64,000 nt of DNA from assembly GCA_963931865.1 (NCBI GenBank), contig OZ007506.1, positions 1,516,627-1,580,626 of the forward strand, written 5' to 3'. The notes below the pieces were generated by a model. It made no database searches, was not told where the DNA came from, and saw only the letters and a list, made by a program, of their open reading frames with translations. Positions 22,805 to 33,300 of this stretch are shown here, in pieces. The stretch is from Axinella damicornis. Lineage: Eukaryota; Porifera; Demospongiae; Axinellida; Axinellidae. Each line of letters begins with the position of its first letter. The first letter of the stretch is position 1. The position numbers were made by a program, and so were the translations under genes.

Positions 22805-24592
22805 ATGGAGACGACGCAGCCCAGAAATTTCTCTTGGTTTGTTGATGGCAAGCTGGCTGGATTGGCGTACCCCAGAGACACCGATATTCCCTTCCTGGCC
22901 GATGCAGGGATCAAGACACTAATAAACATCACTGAGACCGGCACCCCTGACTACTTTGCGGTTGCAGAAGCACACGGGATTGGTGCGCACACCATACCGA
23001 CTCAGGCCTTCTGTCCGCCATCAAATGAGCATATTCAGCAATTTCTCAAAATTGTGGGTGAAGCTCCAGGGGTGAGTCAAAACGCTAGGGAAGGGATGCT
23101 ATTCAAAATTGGAAGGAGGACACTAGCTATTTTCTGTAAGTATCGGAATGCAATAGACGATTGAAGCCTTGACTCCAACATGCTTGAGCATGGTGCAACC
23201 GTTGCAACCACCAACCGTCAAAATAACTGCTTCGTTTTTTGCAGTGATAGTAAGTTCATATAAGCAGTAATCAATCAGTATAGTACAATAAGCAGGAAAT
23301 ACAACTGAGTACTGGGGTACAGCAAACCACAACACAAAAGGACAAAAAGTTTATCTAAAACCAAAGGTAAATGTACAGAAATATCAAGGACTAAATTAGA
23401 GGCAATAATTAATATGTTACAAACCAAAACAAACAAACACCAAAACAAAAAAACGGACAGTGAGTTAACAAAACAGAAGACAAAACAAACAATAATAATA
23501 AATAAAATAAAAATACAATAATAAAATAAAGTTCATATAATGTACGCTTAGTTCACAATGGCTGAAAGCCATGCCCACTGGGATATGAACTATCGTTTTT
23601 GGATTCATAGGTGAGGAACAGCCAATTATCATTCCTTCGTCCCTGTGAGGCTACTTTTTCTCGGCTGAAATACTATAACAAGTGAGTCTTTAAAAGACTT
23701 GATGTGTCTCGGCACGACTTAATTGGTATCAGCTAGAATCATGCAGAGGACATGGCAGCTGCTTAACCCTTTATTATGACTGCAAAACCTGTTAGCTATG
23801 AGACTTTCAGCTTAAATGAGCGTCAATATCCTTGGAGGTTCTGTGTGAGCAAGGGGTGAGTCAGGAATGTTCACCCAAAGGGTGAAAGCAGTATGGTTGT
23901 GTCTGGGCTTGATGTTTAGTCAACACCTTGGCCAATTCTTGCAGCACTTATCTAGCTAGCTAGCTAGAGCTGAGTGAGTTAGTATGCACTTGGGATGGCT
24001 GAGTGCAGCACACTGGATGAGTGAGTATTCATTGTCCTGAATTAAGTATTAGAGCTACTAGCAGCAGTCTTGGTAAGAGGATTCATGAGCAGCCATGCAA
24101 ACCCATAATCACTTTTGAAGATCTACTTGCAGGCTATAAATACGTTTGACACCCTATTAAGAGTGTAGAGCATGCAGCACTTGCGCGGGCGCATTGCGAA
24201 AAGCGACGTACGTACCACGTACGTACGTATGTACGTACCACGTACCTACGCATCCAGCACTGTGTCTCGGCACTTCGGTGCCGAGACAAAAATGAAGGTT
24301 CCGTTTTTACTACCTTAGGACATTGACACCTCTGTACCAGCATGTCCATATACCTTCCGACCTCCCTCTTCTTCGTACATGCACACACACACAGCCAGTG
24401 GGTGTACACTGTGCAATGGGTCGTGGTCGCACGGGAACAATGCTAGCTTGCTATCTTGTGTCCAAGGAAGGGTACAGTGCTGAGGAGGCCATAACGGAGG
24501 TGAGGAAGAGGCGGAAGAATTCCATTGAGACAAGGACACAGGAGAATGCTGTGATGGAGTTTGAGAGGAGTTTGAAACGGAGCAGCAATTGA
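22805..24592 (+). CDS. DUSP23: DUSP23-like dual-specificity phosphatase, copy 1 (2 exons)
   Basis: Exons 22805-23071 and 24395-24592 total 465 nt, 154 aa (human DUSP23 is 150). The N-terminus NFSWFVDGKLAGLAYPRDTD matches the family's start. Exon 2 opens with the phosphatase loop HCAMGRGRTGT, with catalytic Cys95 and Arg101 (H-C-x5-R). It continues MLACYLVSKEGYSAEEAI and SIETRTQENAVMEFERSLK, also typical. A cytosolic Tyr/Ser/Thr phosphatase is expected; the substrate is unknown. The 1.3-kb intron contains a 610-bp mobile element (23679-24288), and a plausible acceptor follows it. Intron phase 0 is shared with copy 2. Confidence 0.92.
23679..24288. mobile_element. Non-autonomous element with hairpin end, copy 1
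   Basis: About 610 bp, similar over its length to 52101-52668. Near its left end it has TGTCTCGGCAC. Its right end is the hairpin TGTCTCGGCACTTCGGTGCC followed by GAGACA. It also shares GAGTCTTTAAAAGACTTGAT, TTCACCCAAAGGGTGAAAGC and ACGTACC-rich DNA with the second copy. No coding capacity is seen. It sits in the DUSP23 copy 1 intron. Confidence 0.85.
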
Positions 24593-25100
24593 TGCCATCA
24601 TTAAACACTCCATTCAAGTAGTTGTAGCTCAGACAGAGAGATTTAATAATCGCCTTATCAAAATTACTTGGTTTATATATTCTGTGATCAGATTATAGAC
24701 ACATGTACATTATTATTTTTGTGCAACAACATGAATGATCAGAATCAGATGAGTGGTAGGAATATCAGTCTCGCATGGCCTGACCCCCTTCGAATTCCAC
24801 ATAGAGTAGAATGGGGTCTGACCACGTGAGACTAATCACTATGTATATGTAGAATTGAAGTCAATGGAGCACACACTATGACGTTATTTTAGCCTCATTC
24901 CCAGGTAAAACCAATGTTTTCGCACACATTTTGGTGTTGAAGTCTGGGAATGATGTGCTGTTGCTAGCAAACCTTATGCACAGTCAATCCCATGCAGCCT
25001 GAGCACAAGGCTTATTATGTGTTGCATCATGCACATTGGGAGTCCAAGATGGCCCACTAGTCAAGACCATGTACATGTACCAGTACTGTACATCCATGAG

Positions 25101-25190
25101 TAGTCTCGTTCCCAGGCACGAGATGGCGAGGAGAAAAGGGCTAACCCTAACCCTTTACTCCTCCCTCTCTCGGGCCTGGGAACGAGGCTA
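25101..25190. repeat. Fold-back (TAGTCTCG-type) element
   Basis: TAGTCTCGTTCCCAGGC and inverted GCCTGGGAACGAGGCTA ends, with inner CGAGA/CTCTCG and AGGAG/CTCCT arms and a (CTAACC)-like loop. Confidence 0.85.
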
Positions 25191-25228
25191 ATCCATGAGT
25201 GACAATAATAATTGCCTCGCTGTATGTT

Positions 25229-25295
25229 TCCTCTACAGGCCTTCTACACCTCCAGTTTTTGATCGCGAGGTGTAGAAGGCCAGGGAACGAGGCTA
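25229..25295. repeat. Fold-back element, CTACACCTCCAG interior
   Basis: GGCCTTCTACACCTC and inverted GAGGTGTAGAAGGCC arms around CAGTTTTTGATCG, ending GGGAACGAGGCTA. The interior matches that of the element at 8193-8303. Confidence 0.7.
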
Positions 25296-25822
25296 TGTTT
25301 CCTCCCCGTACCGTTTGAAGGTCACATATTCAGTGATTGGGATCAACATGCTAACGAGATCATGATTTTGCTGTAGCCAATCCTCTCAAAGACTACTCCT
25401 GTAGCTAATAATTGTATGACCTAGCTTCCTGGGTAAATGGTCTATGGATGCTTGTTGTTTCACTGCACAGCAAGAAAGGTGCAAGCGCAAAATATTGTGC
25501 ACTATTGTCGTGGGCAAGTGGTGCACAAGCCAGGAAATGCACATTGTGACCAGGCTTGCGCACTGCTTGCACATGGTCTCGGAACCAAACTCCCAACCCA
25601 AAGGGGGAGGCGGGGTCTGGTACAGTTGCATACTGCATGTGCACAAGCAATATACAAGCACATTGTGACCAGGCTTGGGACATGACGTGCATTTTCTGGC
25701 TTGTGCACCACTCAACAGAGTTGAGTCAGCACAAGAAGAAATGTTCAAATGCACAAGTTGCCAATTAAATTGTGCACTATCTTAGTGAAGGACTATGAGT
25801 GCCTTCATGATACCGCGTTTTT

Positions 25823-25990
25823 CAGGTTGCTTGCTTCGTCCAAACTCGCAATGCAAAACTGCAAAGTATCACGTGACTTGAATCCACCAAGTTGTCACGT
25901 GACAACTTGGTTCTCTTGGTGGATTCAAGTCACTTGATTCTTTGCAGTTTTGCATTCCGAGTTTGGACGAAGCAAGCAACCTGAAAAACA
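25823..25990. repeat. Long inverted repeat (hairpin of about 170 bp)
   Basis: The arm TTTTTCAGGTTGCTTGCTTC, continuing through CGTCCAAACTCG.AATGCAAAACTGCAAAG and CTTGAATCCACCAAG, is mirrored by the downstream arm almost base for base. The centre is GTTGTCACGTGACAAC. There is no ORF. It looks like a fold-back MITE. Confidence 0.85.
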
Positions 25991-26216
25991 CGGTTGATGA
26001 GCTTAGAGCTAGGTCTCCCCCGCATTGCATTCCATGATAATCATGATGACGTATGCAATTATGTCATTGTGTCCGCTTGATGCTATATATAGTATCTAGG
26101 ATTACAAGCATTATTATTGGTACTATGTTTAGAATGGATCGCGATATCCCGGGAGTCTAGTCCTGCACGCATGCAATGATGCATGCATGAACATGAAACG
26201 AAAGTGGATGCAGCGG

Positions 26217-26224
26217 TATATAAG
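26217..26224 (+). promoter_or_regulatory. TATA box of DUSP23 copy 2
   Basis: TATATAAG lies 47 bases before the copy 2 start codon, leaving room for a very short 5' UTR. Copy 1 has no equally good box at this distance, so the two paralogues are likely driven differently. Confidence 0.5.
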
Positions 26225-26270
26225 GAACGAAGCGCGTTACTTGTGCCAGACTACTCGCTAATATACGAAG

Positions 26271-27297
26271 ATGACGCAGCCATTTAACTTTTCTTGGTTC
26301 GTGGAGGGCAAGCTAGCCGGGATGGGGTACCCCGAAGACACTGATATTCCCTTCCTAGCCGATGCGGGAATCATGACTCTTGTGAACATCGACCCATACG
26401 CCCCTGACTACATTCAGGCCGCAGAGGAATACGGCGTTGTGGTGCGCACTATTCAAATTTATGAGTTCTGTCCGCCATCGAATGAGCAAATTCAGCAATT
26501 CCTCGAAATTGTTGATGGTACTCAAGGGGTGAGTCAGAACTGTGACCACAGTCTGCTAGGCTAGCTACAAATTGTCAGTTGAGTGCACTAAATATTGCAG
26601 CAAGTACATGTGTTAATAATGTACAGTGCATGTGAGTGACTGCATAGGTAAACAAATAGACAGACAGCTAGCTCTCTTTGTCAATATGCAATGGAGGGCA
26701 TCATAGCAACGGTTGTTATGCCACCATCTTGAAAGGCAGATCATACTTCCCTCTCCAGCGGTAGCATTCCTTTCTTGTACTGGTCCTCTGGCTATTTGCT
26801 TGCCTCTCAACATGGCAGCATGAATTTATTCGAAAATATGGCAGCAATATCTGTTGAGGGGTCCTCTAGCTTTGTTCTCAGGCCTTCAGTTGTTTGATTG
26901 ATTGGGGTCCTCCACCACACTTACAACTGCTGCCTCAGGATCTAACACCTCACATTGCATTTACACCCAATTACTACACCTTCACACCTCTATGTGACCC
27001 CCCTCCCCCCCCCCCCCCCCCCCCCCCCCCCATGTGCAATCCTTCGTGATCTTGACCACATACCTTTTGACTCCTCTCATCACATTTACACACACACAGC
27101 CAGTGGGTGTGCACTGTACACAGGGGTGCGGTCGCACGGGAACAATGCTAGCTTGCTACCTTGTGTCCAAGGAAGGGTACAATGCAGAGGAGGCCATAGC
27201 AGAGGTAAGGAGGAGGCGGAAGTATTCCATTGAGACCAGGACACAAGAGAAGGCAGTGTTGGAGTTCGAGAGGAGTTTGAAAGTGACCAACAAATGA
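26271..27297 (+). CDS. DUSP23: DUSP23-like dual-specificity phosphatase, copy 2 (2 exons)
   Basis: Exons 26271-26528 and 27100-27297 total 456 nt, 151 aa, with the same phase-0 intron as copy 1. It begins MTQPFNFSWFVEGKLAGMGY. The phosphatase loop is HCTQGCGRTGT, with catalytic Cys92 and Arg98, differing from copy 1 at three of the five loop positions. Exon 2 is otherwise very close to copy 1, while exon 1 has diverged more around LVNIDPYAPDYIQAAEEYG. All catalytic residues are kept, so it should be active. The intron ends in a 27-C run and a CA repeat before the acceptor. Confidence 0.92.
27005..27031. repeat. 27-base C homopolymer
   Basis: An uninterrupted C run in the DUSP23 copy 2 intron, 69 bases before exon 2. 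Confidence 0.9.
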
Positions 27298-28051
27298 GTG
27301 ACATCATTAGAAACGCCACTTATTGTACTGATTCAATCAGAGTACAGGCACAAATTGGAAAGAGAATATATTGGGATCAGATGATGGGTATACAAACAAA
27401 GTGATCTTTGTGTTTGTTAAGTGTATGCTGAAGTGCATGCTATAATAGCAGCTGATTATAACTTTCAAGTGATTATATAGTTATTACTGTACTAAATTTC
27501 AAGTGATTATACTGTACTAAACTTCAGGAATTTGCTTGCTGTCATTATTCAACATTAAAGAGACACTATAATGCAAGTCAGAATGCTGTTAACAGGACGT
27601 CACAGTACGTATAAAATTGTCACTGAAGATCGCGCGCAACACATTACATGAGCACTCACATGCACGAGCACTGTACAATGGTTGCATAACATGTAAAGGT
27701 ACAGTAGGAAGCTTATAAAATTGAAAATGTAACAGGATGTAAGGATACCAGAATGGCAAAAAGTAGGTAAAAAACAAGGTAGGCATGATCACATCAAGCA
27801 GTATGCAATCTGCCGTATAGAGATCCTTTTCTGAAGAATGATATATAGGGGATTTGTATACTTCACTGTTTTATGCAATCATCGCTACCTTGCTTTCCCA
27901 TTCTGGTCTCCCTATAGCCTGCTACATTTTGGGATGAATGAAAATGTCATATTAATTGAGTTTTTGTAACTGTTAACAATAGTTATTACTTCTCCACACT
28001 CCTTTATCTGCAGAGGTAAATTTAATATTGTATGAACATTGCAGTGTTAAC
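27298..28051. other. AT-rich spacer downstream of DUSP23 copy 2
   Basis: No gene is recognised. It contains a direct repeat of TTCAAGTGATTATA (about 27462 and 27498) and otherwise unremarkable AT-rich sequence; the 3' end of the phosphatase transcript must lie here. Confidence 0.5.
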
Positions 28052-28726
28052 CAGGGGCGGATCCAGGGGGGGGCTACAGGGGGCTGTAGCCCCCCCCCTT
28101 TCCAGTTCCGACCACACCCCTTATTTACACGAGTACCAGACTTACAGTGGAATCAGCAACAAAGAAGTTGTAAGGAAGCTCAGTGCTGGACGTTTTCCAA
28201 CGGAAACTGCTTGTGACAGTCAGAATGAATCGGATACAGAGTCAACTCGTACTGGGGACGAAAACGGTTCTCAGTTCAGACCACGTGCACGGCGAATCTT
28301 CGTCGGACTTGACATTAATTGGTGATTCATGACTAGTCACATTTACCTTTTCACGTCGAGGATAAGACGTTCACGGATGACACGGGAACCAGAAGGCAGC
28401 GAGTGCAGTGCAAAAGCTCGAAGGCGCTACGAGAGCCCATCTAGATGGCTGAAAAATGACGGTGAAATAAATTTTCCGCGCTTCGCGCGGAGTTCTCTCT
28501 ACAACATCCATCCTGGAACTCGTGTTGCTACTCGTACATCTGGAACTTGCAGTGCAAAGCACGAAAGTGCAACGAGAGCCCATTCTGACAACTGAAAAAA
28601 TGAAGGCGAAAAATTTTTCCGCGCTTCGCGCGGACTGATCGGCGCTACGCGCCTCTATGCGCCGCCTTCGGCAGCGTTCAATTATGCTATTAGCCCCTCC
28701 CTTTCACAAATCCTGCATCCGCCCCT
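28052..28726. mobile_element. CAGGGGCGGATCC-type MITE (about 675 bp)
   Basis: The ends are inverted: CAGGGGCGGATCCAGG at the left and GCATCCGCCCCTG at the right, flanked on both sides by TTAAC. Inside, CCGCGCTTCGCGCGG occurs twice. The same motif occurs in the element at 53407-53741, which shares the GGGGCGG end type. The ends resemble non-autonomous hAT-like elements; no transposase is present. Confidence 0.8.
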
Positions 28727-30306
28727 GTTAACGAATAGGTTATGACTTAGATTTTGTGGATAGGGAGCTTCAACTTCATTACCACTCACATCCTGAACCA
28801 GACTTCTTTTGTCCGCATCCCACTGATGGTGGTGAACCCAGCACTGACAGCTCAGCTTTTCAGTCTTCACTCCATCCTGCAACTTAAGCTGGCCTACTCC
28901 TCCCCCTCCCGCCTCTTGTTACGCCACCACCTTCAGATTAAGAGCAAATACACTGTACATGCACCAACATTAATGGTGAAGGCCAAGGCTATCCAAGGTC
29001 ACGATTACTTTCTAAGCTAAGTTTACCTCGGTGCACACGGGTGAAGCTACAGCCGGGGGTGGGGGGTGGCGGCAGTACTCCCCCAGCTCATGGTGCAGGT
29101 GGAGCTACAACCAGGGGTGGTGGAGTGGGCCGTATTGCCCCAGCTGGTGGGGATGTGCGGGCAGGTTTCTGCAGTTGGGGAGTTTGAAAGGTAGGAGTAC
29201 GTTGAAGACACTTCAGGTTGGGAAGGCTTCCAGTTGGAGTACCAGGAGTGTGGCTTCTCAGCCATCCCGCGTGGCCGATCGCTGTACAGCCTAAGTGACC
29301 CAGGGGTTGAACAGGTTGAGGGCATATTAATTTTGTCAAGTTTGTTGAGATACTCGTAAAGACTACTAAGAACACACTTCAGTATAGTAAACCTCCATAT
29401 AAACTCGCCTACGCACATAGGTCACATGACCGTGTCCAACCTCCTCTGCTACTTAATGGAATATTGATTTTTGTGTCTTAATTCGAGGAGATACTCTCCA
29501 GCACTCACATTGAACAGGGGAGGAAGGAAGGGGGAGGGAGAGGGGGGAGGAGGGGGGCTGGGGCATCCCCCCCCCTTAGAGATTTCAAACCACCACAGAC
29601 CCTCCTAAATGGCGCACTGCCCCCACTATTCAATCCCCCCCCCCCCCCCCCCAAAAAAAAAAAAAAGAAAAAAAAAACAAACCAAGTGGATATTGGTCTG
29701 GCAGGAAGTAGGGCAATGGGTTAGGGTATATAGGGGCCAGGGCTGGTTCTAGATGCGTGCATTTCCAGTACCTAGCTATACCTAAAGTATGTACTTCCTG
29801 CCGGACCAATATCCACGTCCCCTCCTAGCAGCCGGAGTACGCCGGTTCCCATCTGACCACCAAAGCTAAAGGTGTCTAGTTGAAAGCAGGTTAGCCTCCT
29901 GTGATTCCAGTCACGCCTATCCAACGCTCCTGAGGCTTACACTTCGGTGTCTGACCTGTCACAGAGGGATGGGTGTGTTGCTAGGTTGTTTTTGTTCTTT
30001 TTTTTTTGCGTTTCTTTTTTCCCCTTGTTTTTCTTTTCTCCTTTTGTAGCTATGCACAGCTCTGCTAAATTAAACTACACCAAACATGTAATCACAGCTC
30101 CAAAGGCCTTGCTAGCTAGAATCATGCAAACAAGCGACATATAGTAGAGGATAGAGGCACATAAGTGTGGATACAAGTCATGTAGAATAATCCTTGACAT
30201 AAGGCATGTACAAAGTGATCTTGTCTGTTGAGCACATAGCTAACAAGTTCCTGTAATATGCTGATAAATGATTGGCTTGAGATTTGTCGTTGTTTGTTGT
30301 AATGAC
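28727..30306. other. Spacer before MLH1 3' end, no gene recognised
   Basis: Several short ORFs run through 28740-29420 on both strands but show no recognised domain. Around 29050-29160 the DNA is GGGGT-rich. At 29635-29670 there is a C run followed by an A run. At 29683-29816 there is a 134-bp inverted-repeat element with ends GTGGATATTGGTC(T/C)GGCAGG; one arm of it recurs at about 57650-57685. Confidence 0.5.
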
Positions 30307-33300
30307 TCAACATCTCTCAAACACTTTGTAAAGATCGTGTAAGTCGGCAATCTGCAGAATGCTCCCATCTTCTGCCATCTTTCTTGTGGGAATGAAGTCC
30401 ACTCTGAGTGCAGGAAACATGATGTGCTCTACCATCCATCGCCATGGTTGTTCTTTGTAAAGTGACGGGTTCACTTGGCTTTCAGCCTACATGAAATACC
30501 AACAGGTCATTAACTTCCCCTCGTTGTATCACTGGTTGAGGTAAAGGTTTGGCTGGAATTATGAAAAGCTTGATGAAAATGGACAAATTTAATGGAAGAA
30601 CAACATCAAATTGTCCACCAGGAATGACACTGATAATAATCACGTCAAATTCTGGTACGCGTACATACTCTTTGTGTATGAAATCTCTTCGAACCTGGAA
30701 ATCTCCTGCCATTGGACTTGCTCCTGCCTGTGACTCCATCTGGCTCCTACTACTCTCTCCTTCCCCTCCCCTTCCCTCTTTCTTGTCTCCTCTTCCCTCA
30801 GAGCTATCCACAAGAAACGGATCATGTTGGATGCGGTAGAAGGAGCTACACTCATAGGCCAAGGTCTGGAAACATTCTTGTTCTGCGTCCCAGTTCACCT
30901 GAACAGCAGTAGTACATTTTCAGGCTTACGTTCTACAACACACAAGACTTAGTGTATGTCTACCAGGTGGAATTTTGCAGGCATTTTATTACCCCACCGC
31001 GCATGCGCGAAGCGGGTTAAGCAATCGGTTTTGTCCGTCTGTCAGTCATCTGTCTGTCTGTCTGTCAAAAGATTGAAATCTTGCCACATAGACCCCCATA
31101 AACCGCAAATAGCAACAAAAAAAACCTGCTCTATGTGTACCTGACTGAAGTCAAGGCGCTTCGTTTCACTGTATTTCGGCTATTTCCTAATTTTCATAAC
31201 TATTCGGAACATTGGCTCTAAAAGGGTGGGACAGGGTGCACCCGGAGGGTGCAAACAGCATGGCTATCGCAGAACCTATCTCCCAAGGACATTGCCGGAA
31301 GTCACATGATGAAGCTGAAAGTATTATGACGACATTTGGCGCTATGGGCCCTAAAGGGTAAATTGTAGAGCTGCTCTAACCTCTGTAGCCAGCCGTATGA
31401 GAAACAGTGGCAGGCGGTCCAGGTTTGGGGAGTAGGAGGTGAGCAACATTGGGAGAGTATGGATGCAGCCATCCTCCTACGTGAAGGGACATACGTTGCA
31501 GGTATTAACCAACCACAACACAATAACAATAAAAGGCTCAGAATACTGGGCTATATATAGCACTCTTGGGCTATATATAGCACTCTTGGTCTATGGAAAT
31601 TTGTATGCAGTACAAAATTAGTTTTGCACAGCTATCGCAAGACTCGATGTCGTACCTCACCAATTGTGATTGAGAAATAGTCCGTTAGCATTTCTGCCTT
31701 TGTCTTCAGAAAGTCAACAATATACTGCACGGACAATGAAGAAGATGAAGGTGTCTACCATGTGCGAGTTTGTATGTCAGCGAGAGAACTAGCTTCATAA
31801 TGGGACAGGTACCTGAGCCAATTTCTCCTGGGACCCATCTTCTGGTGTCCATCCTACAGAGAGAACAATTCAAACACTGTGGCAACTGCATGTATTACAC
31901 TAGCCTCGTACCCAGGCCCTCACGCGGAACGCGGAAGAGGGCCTGGTGACACTTGGCAAAATTCCCGTATGTGCTGAGCTCAGCAGTCTTGATTTCAGGT
32001 AGGCGAATCACGTTCGTCCATTGCGAATTACTGCGTAGTAATTACATTCTTCACCCCGTGAAAAGTGTAGCCGTTTGATATAACCGCTGTTCTAGCCTTC
32101 AAGACTCACCTCTGGTCGCTCCTTGGCAAGGACTTGCTACTTAGCCATCGCCAACAGCTACCTTCCGCGTGATTTCGAATGCATCCAAGTAAGGAATGTA
32201 ATCGATTACGCAGTTATGCTGACTGTGCACATACGGGAATTTTGCCATGTGTCACCAGGCCCTCTTCCGCGTTCCGCGTGAGGGCCTGGGTACGAGGCTA
32301 GTATTACACTACTACAGACAGGCACAACTAACATTTCCATCTTGTCTCTTTATTAATGAACTAGTTAATCCATGAGTTCTCATCCAAATTAATTATCTTG
32401 TGTGGTCAAGGAGCCCAAGCTTTGGAGTCCTTGAATGAAGGAATGCCATCAAAGTGCCAAGACTCTGAAGATCAGACCAGTCCTATACATGTACACTGGT
32501 GAATTAATGATTAATACACAAAATGTCCTATAGGGGGTCAAAGTCCATGCAGCTCTTACCACTCTCTGGGGAGTTCAGTGCCAGCATGGCTAGCTCATAC
32601 ACTGGAGCTGGAGGCTATCAAGTTGTGGACCAGAAAAACAAAGTGTAAATCAATCATGAATCGAGTGGATACATGCTGAACACTACTCACATTGAGCTTC
32701 AGTATTCCAAAGTTCGCAAAGTCAAAGAGCAGCAGCTGGTAGAACAATTCTTGGCTACATGAAGTAAACAACACAAGTACATTGGACCATCCTTACTCAA
32801 AGACCACAAAAAGTCTGGGAATGTGGCTACTACCGCTTACTTATAGCATCCATTATTAAGGAAACTGTTTTGCAAATGGGAAACTGCAAACCCGCGTGCA
32901 AGTTCCTGTGCAGCTTAGCTTAGTATGTTGATAGCAGATAAATGTAACGAGATGTAGGGATAGCAGAACTGTAACAAGGTACAGGGATGATAGCGTAAAG
33001 CATTACGCATACCTCACTCTTGACAAGTCCACCAGGTAGAGTTTCGTCTAAATAGAAGGAATGCACAGGCACGACATTCACAGTGCTCCCAACACTATCC
33101 AAGAGCATTTTACCTACACAGCATCAATTCACCTGGTGCTGTAATAATGCCCTTGTTTGGTCAACACAGCCAACAAATGTGTGATTCTGAAACAGCTCCA
33201 TAAGTTCTGAAGAGGTAATTAATACTCAACACCTCCATGCAGGGTACAAACACAAGACATTAAACTCCTCCTTACCTCTGTGCTGTTTGCTCCTGACTGA

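Larger units (their letters stand above)
24593..26270. other. Spacer between the two DUSP23 genes, rich in hairpins
   Basis: No gene is recognised. It holds fold-back elements at 25101-25190 and 25229-25295, and a long inverted repeat around 25500-25710 (GTGCACAAGCCAGGAAATGC and its inverse, with CATTGTGACCAGGCTTG). A larger inverted repeat lies at 25823-25990, and AT-rich DNA precedes the copy 2 promoter. Confidence 0.6.

Noticed and set aside
28754..29020. 88-codon ORF with some hydrophobic pattern
   Set aside because: No family recognised and no splice-linked neighbours; it could be a degraded gene fragment but nothing supports a call.
29820..29950. Faint resemblance to a 5S rRNA-derived SINE (CCCATCTGACCACCAAAGCT)
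   Set aside because: The match is short and the box structure of 5S is not recognisable.
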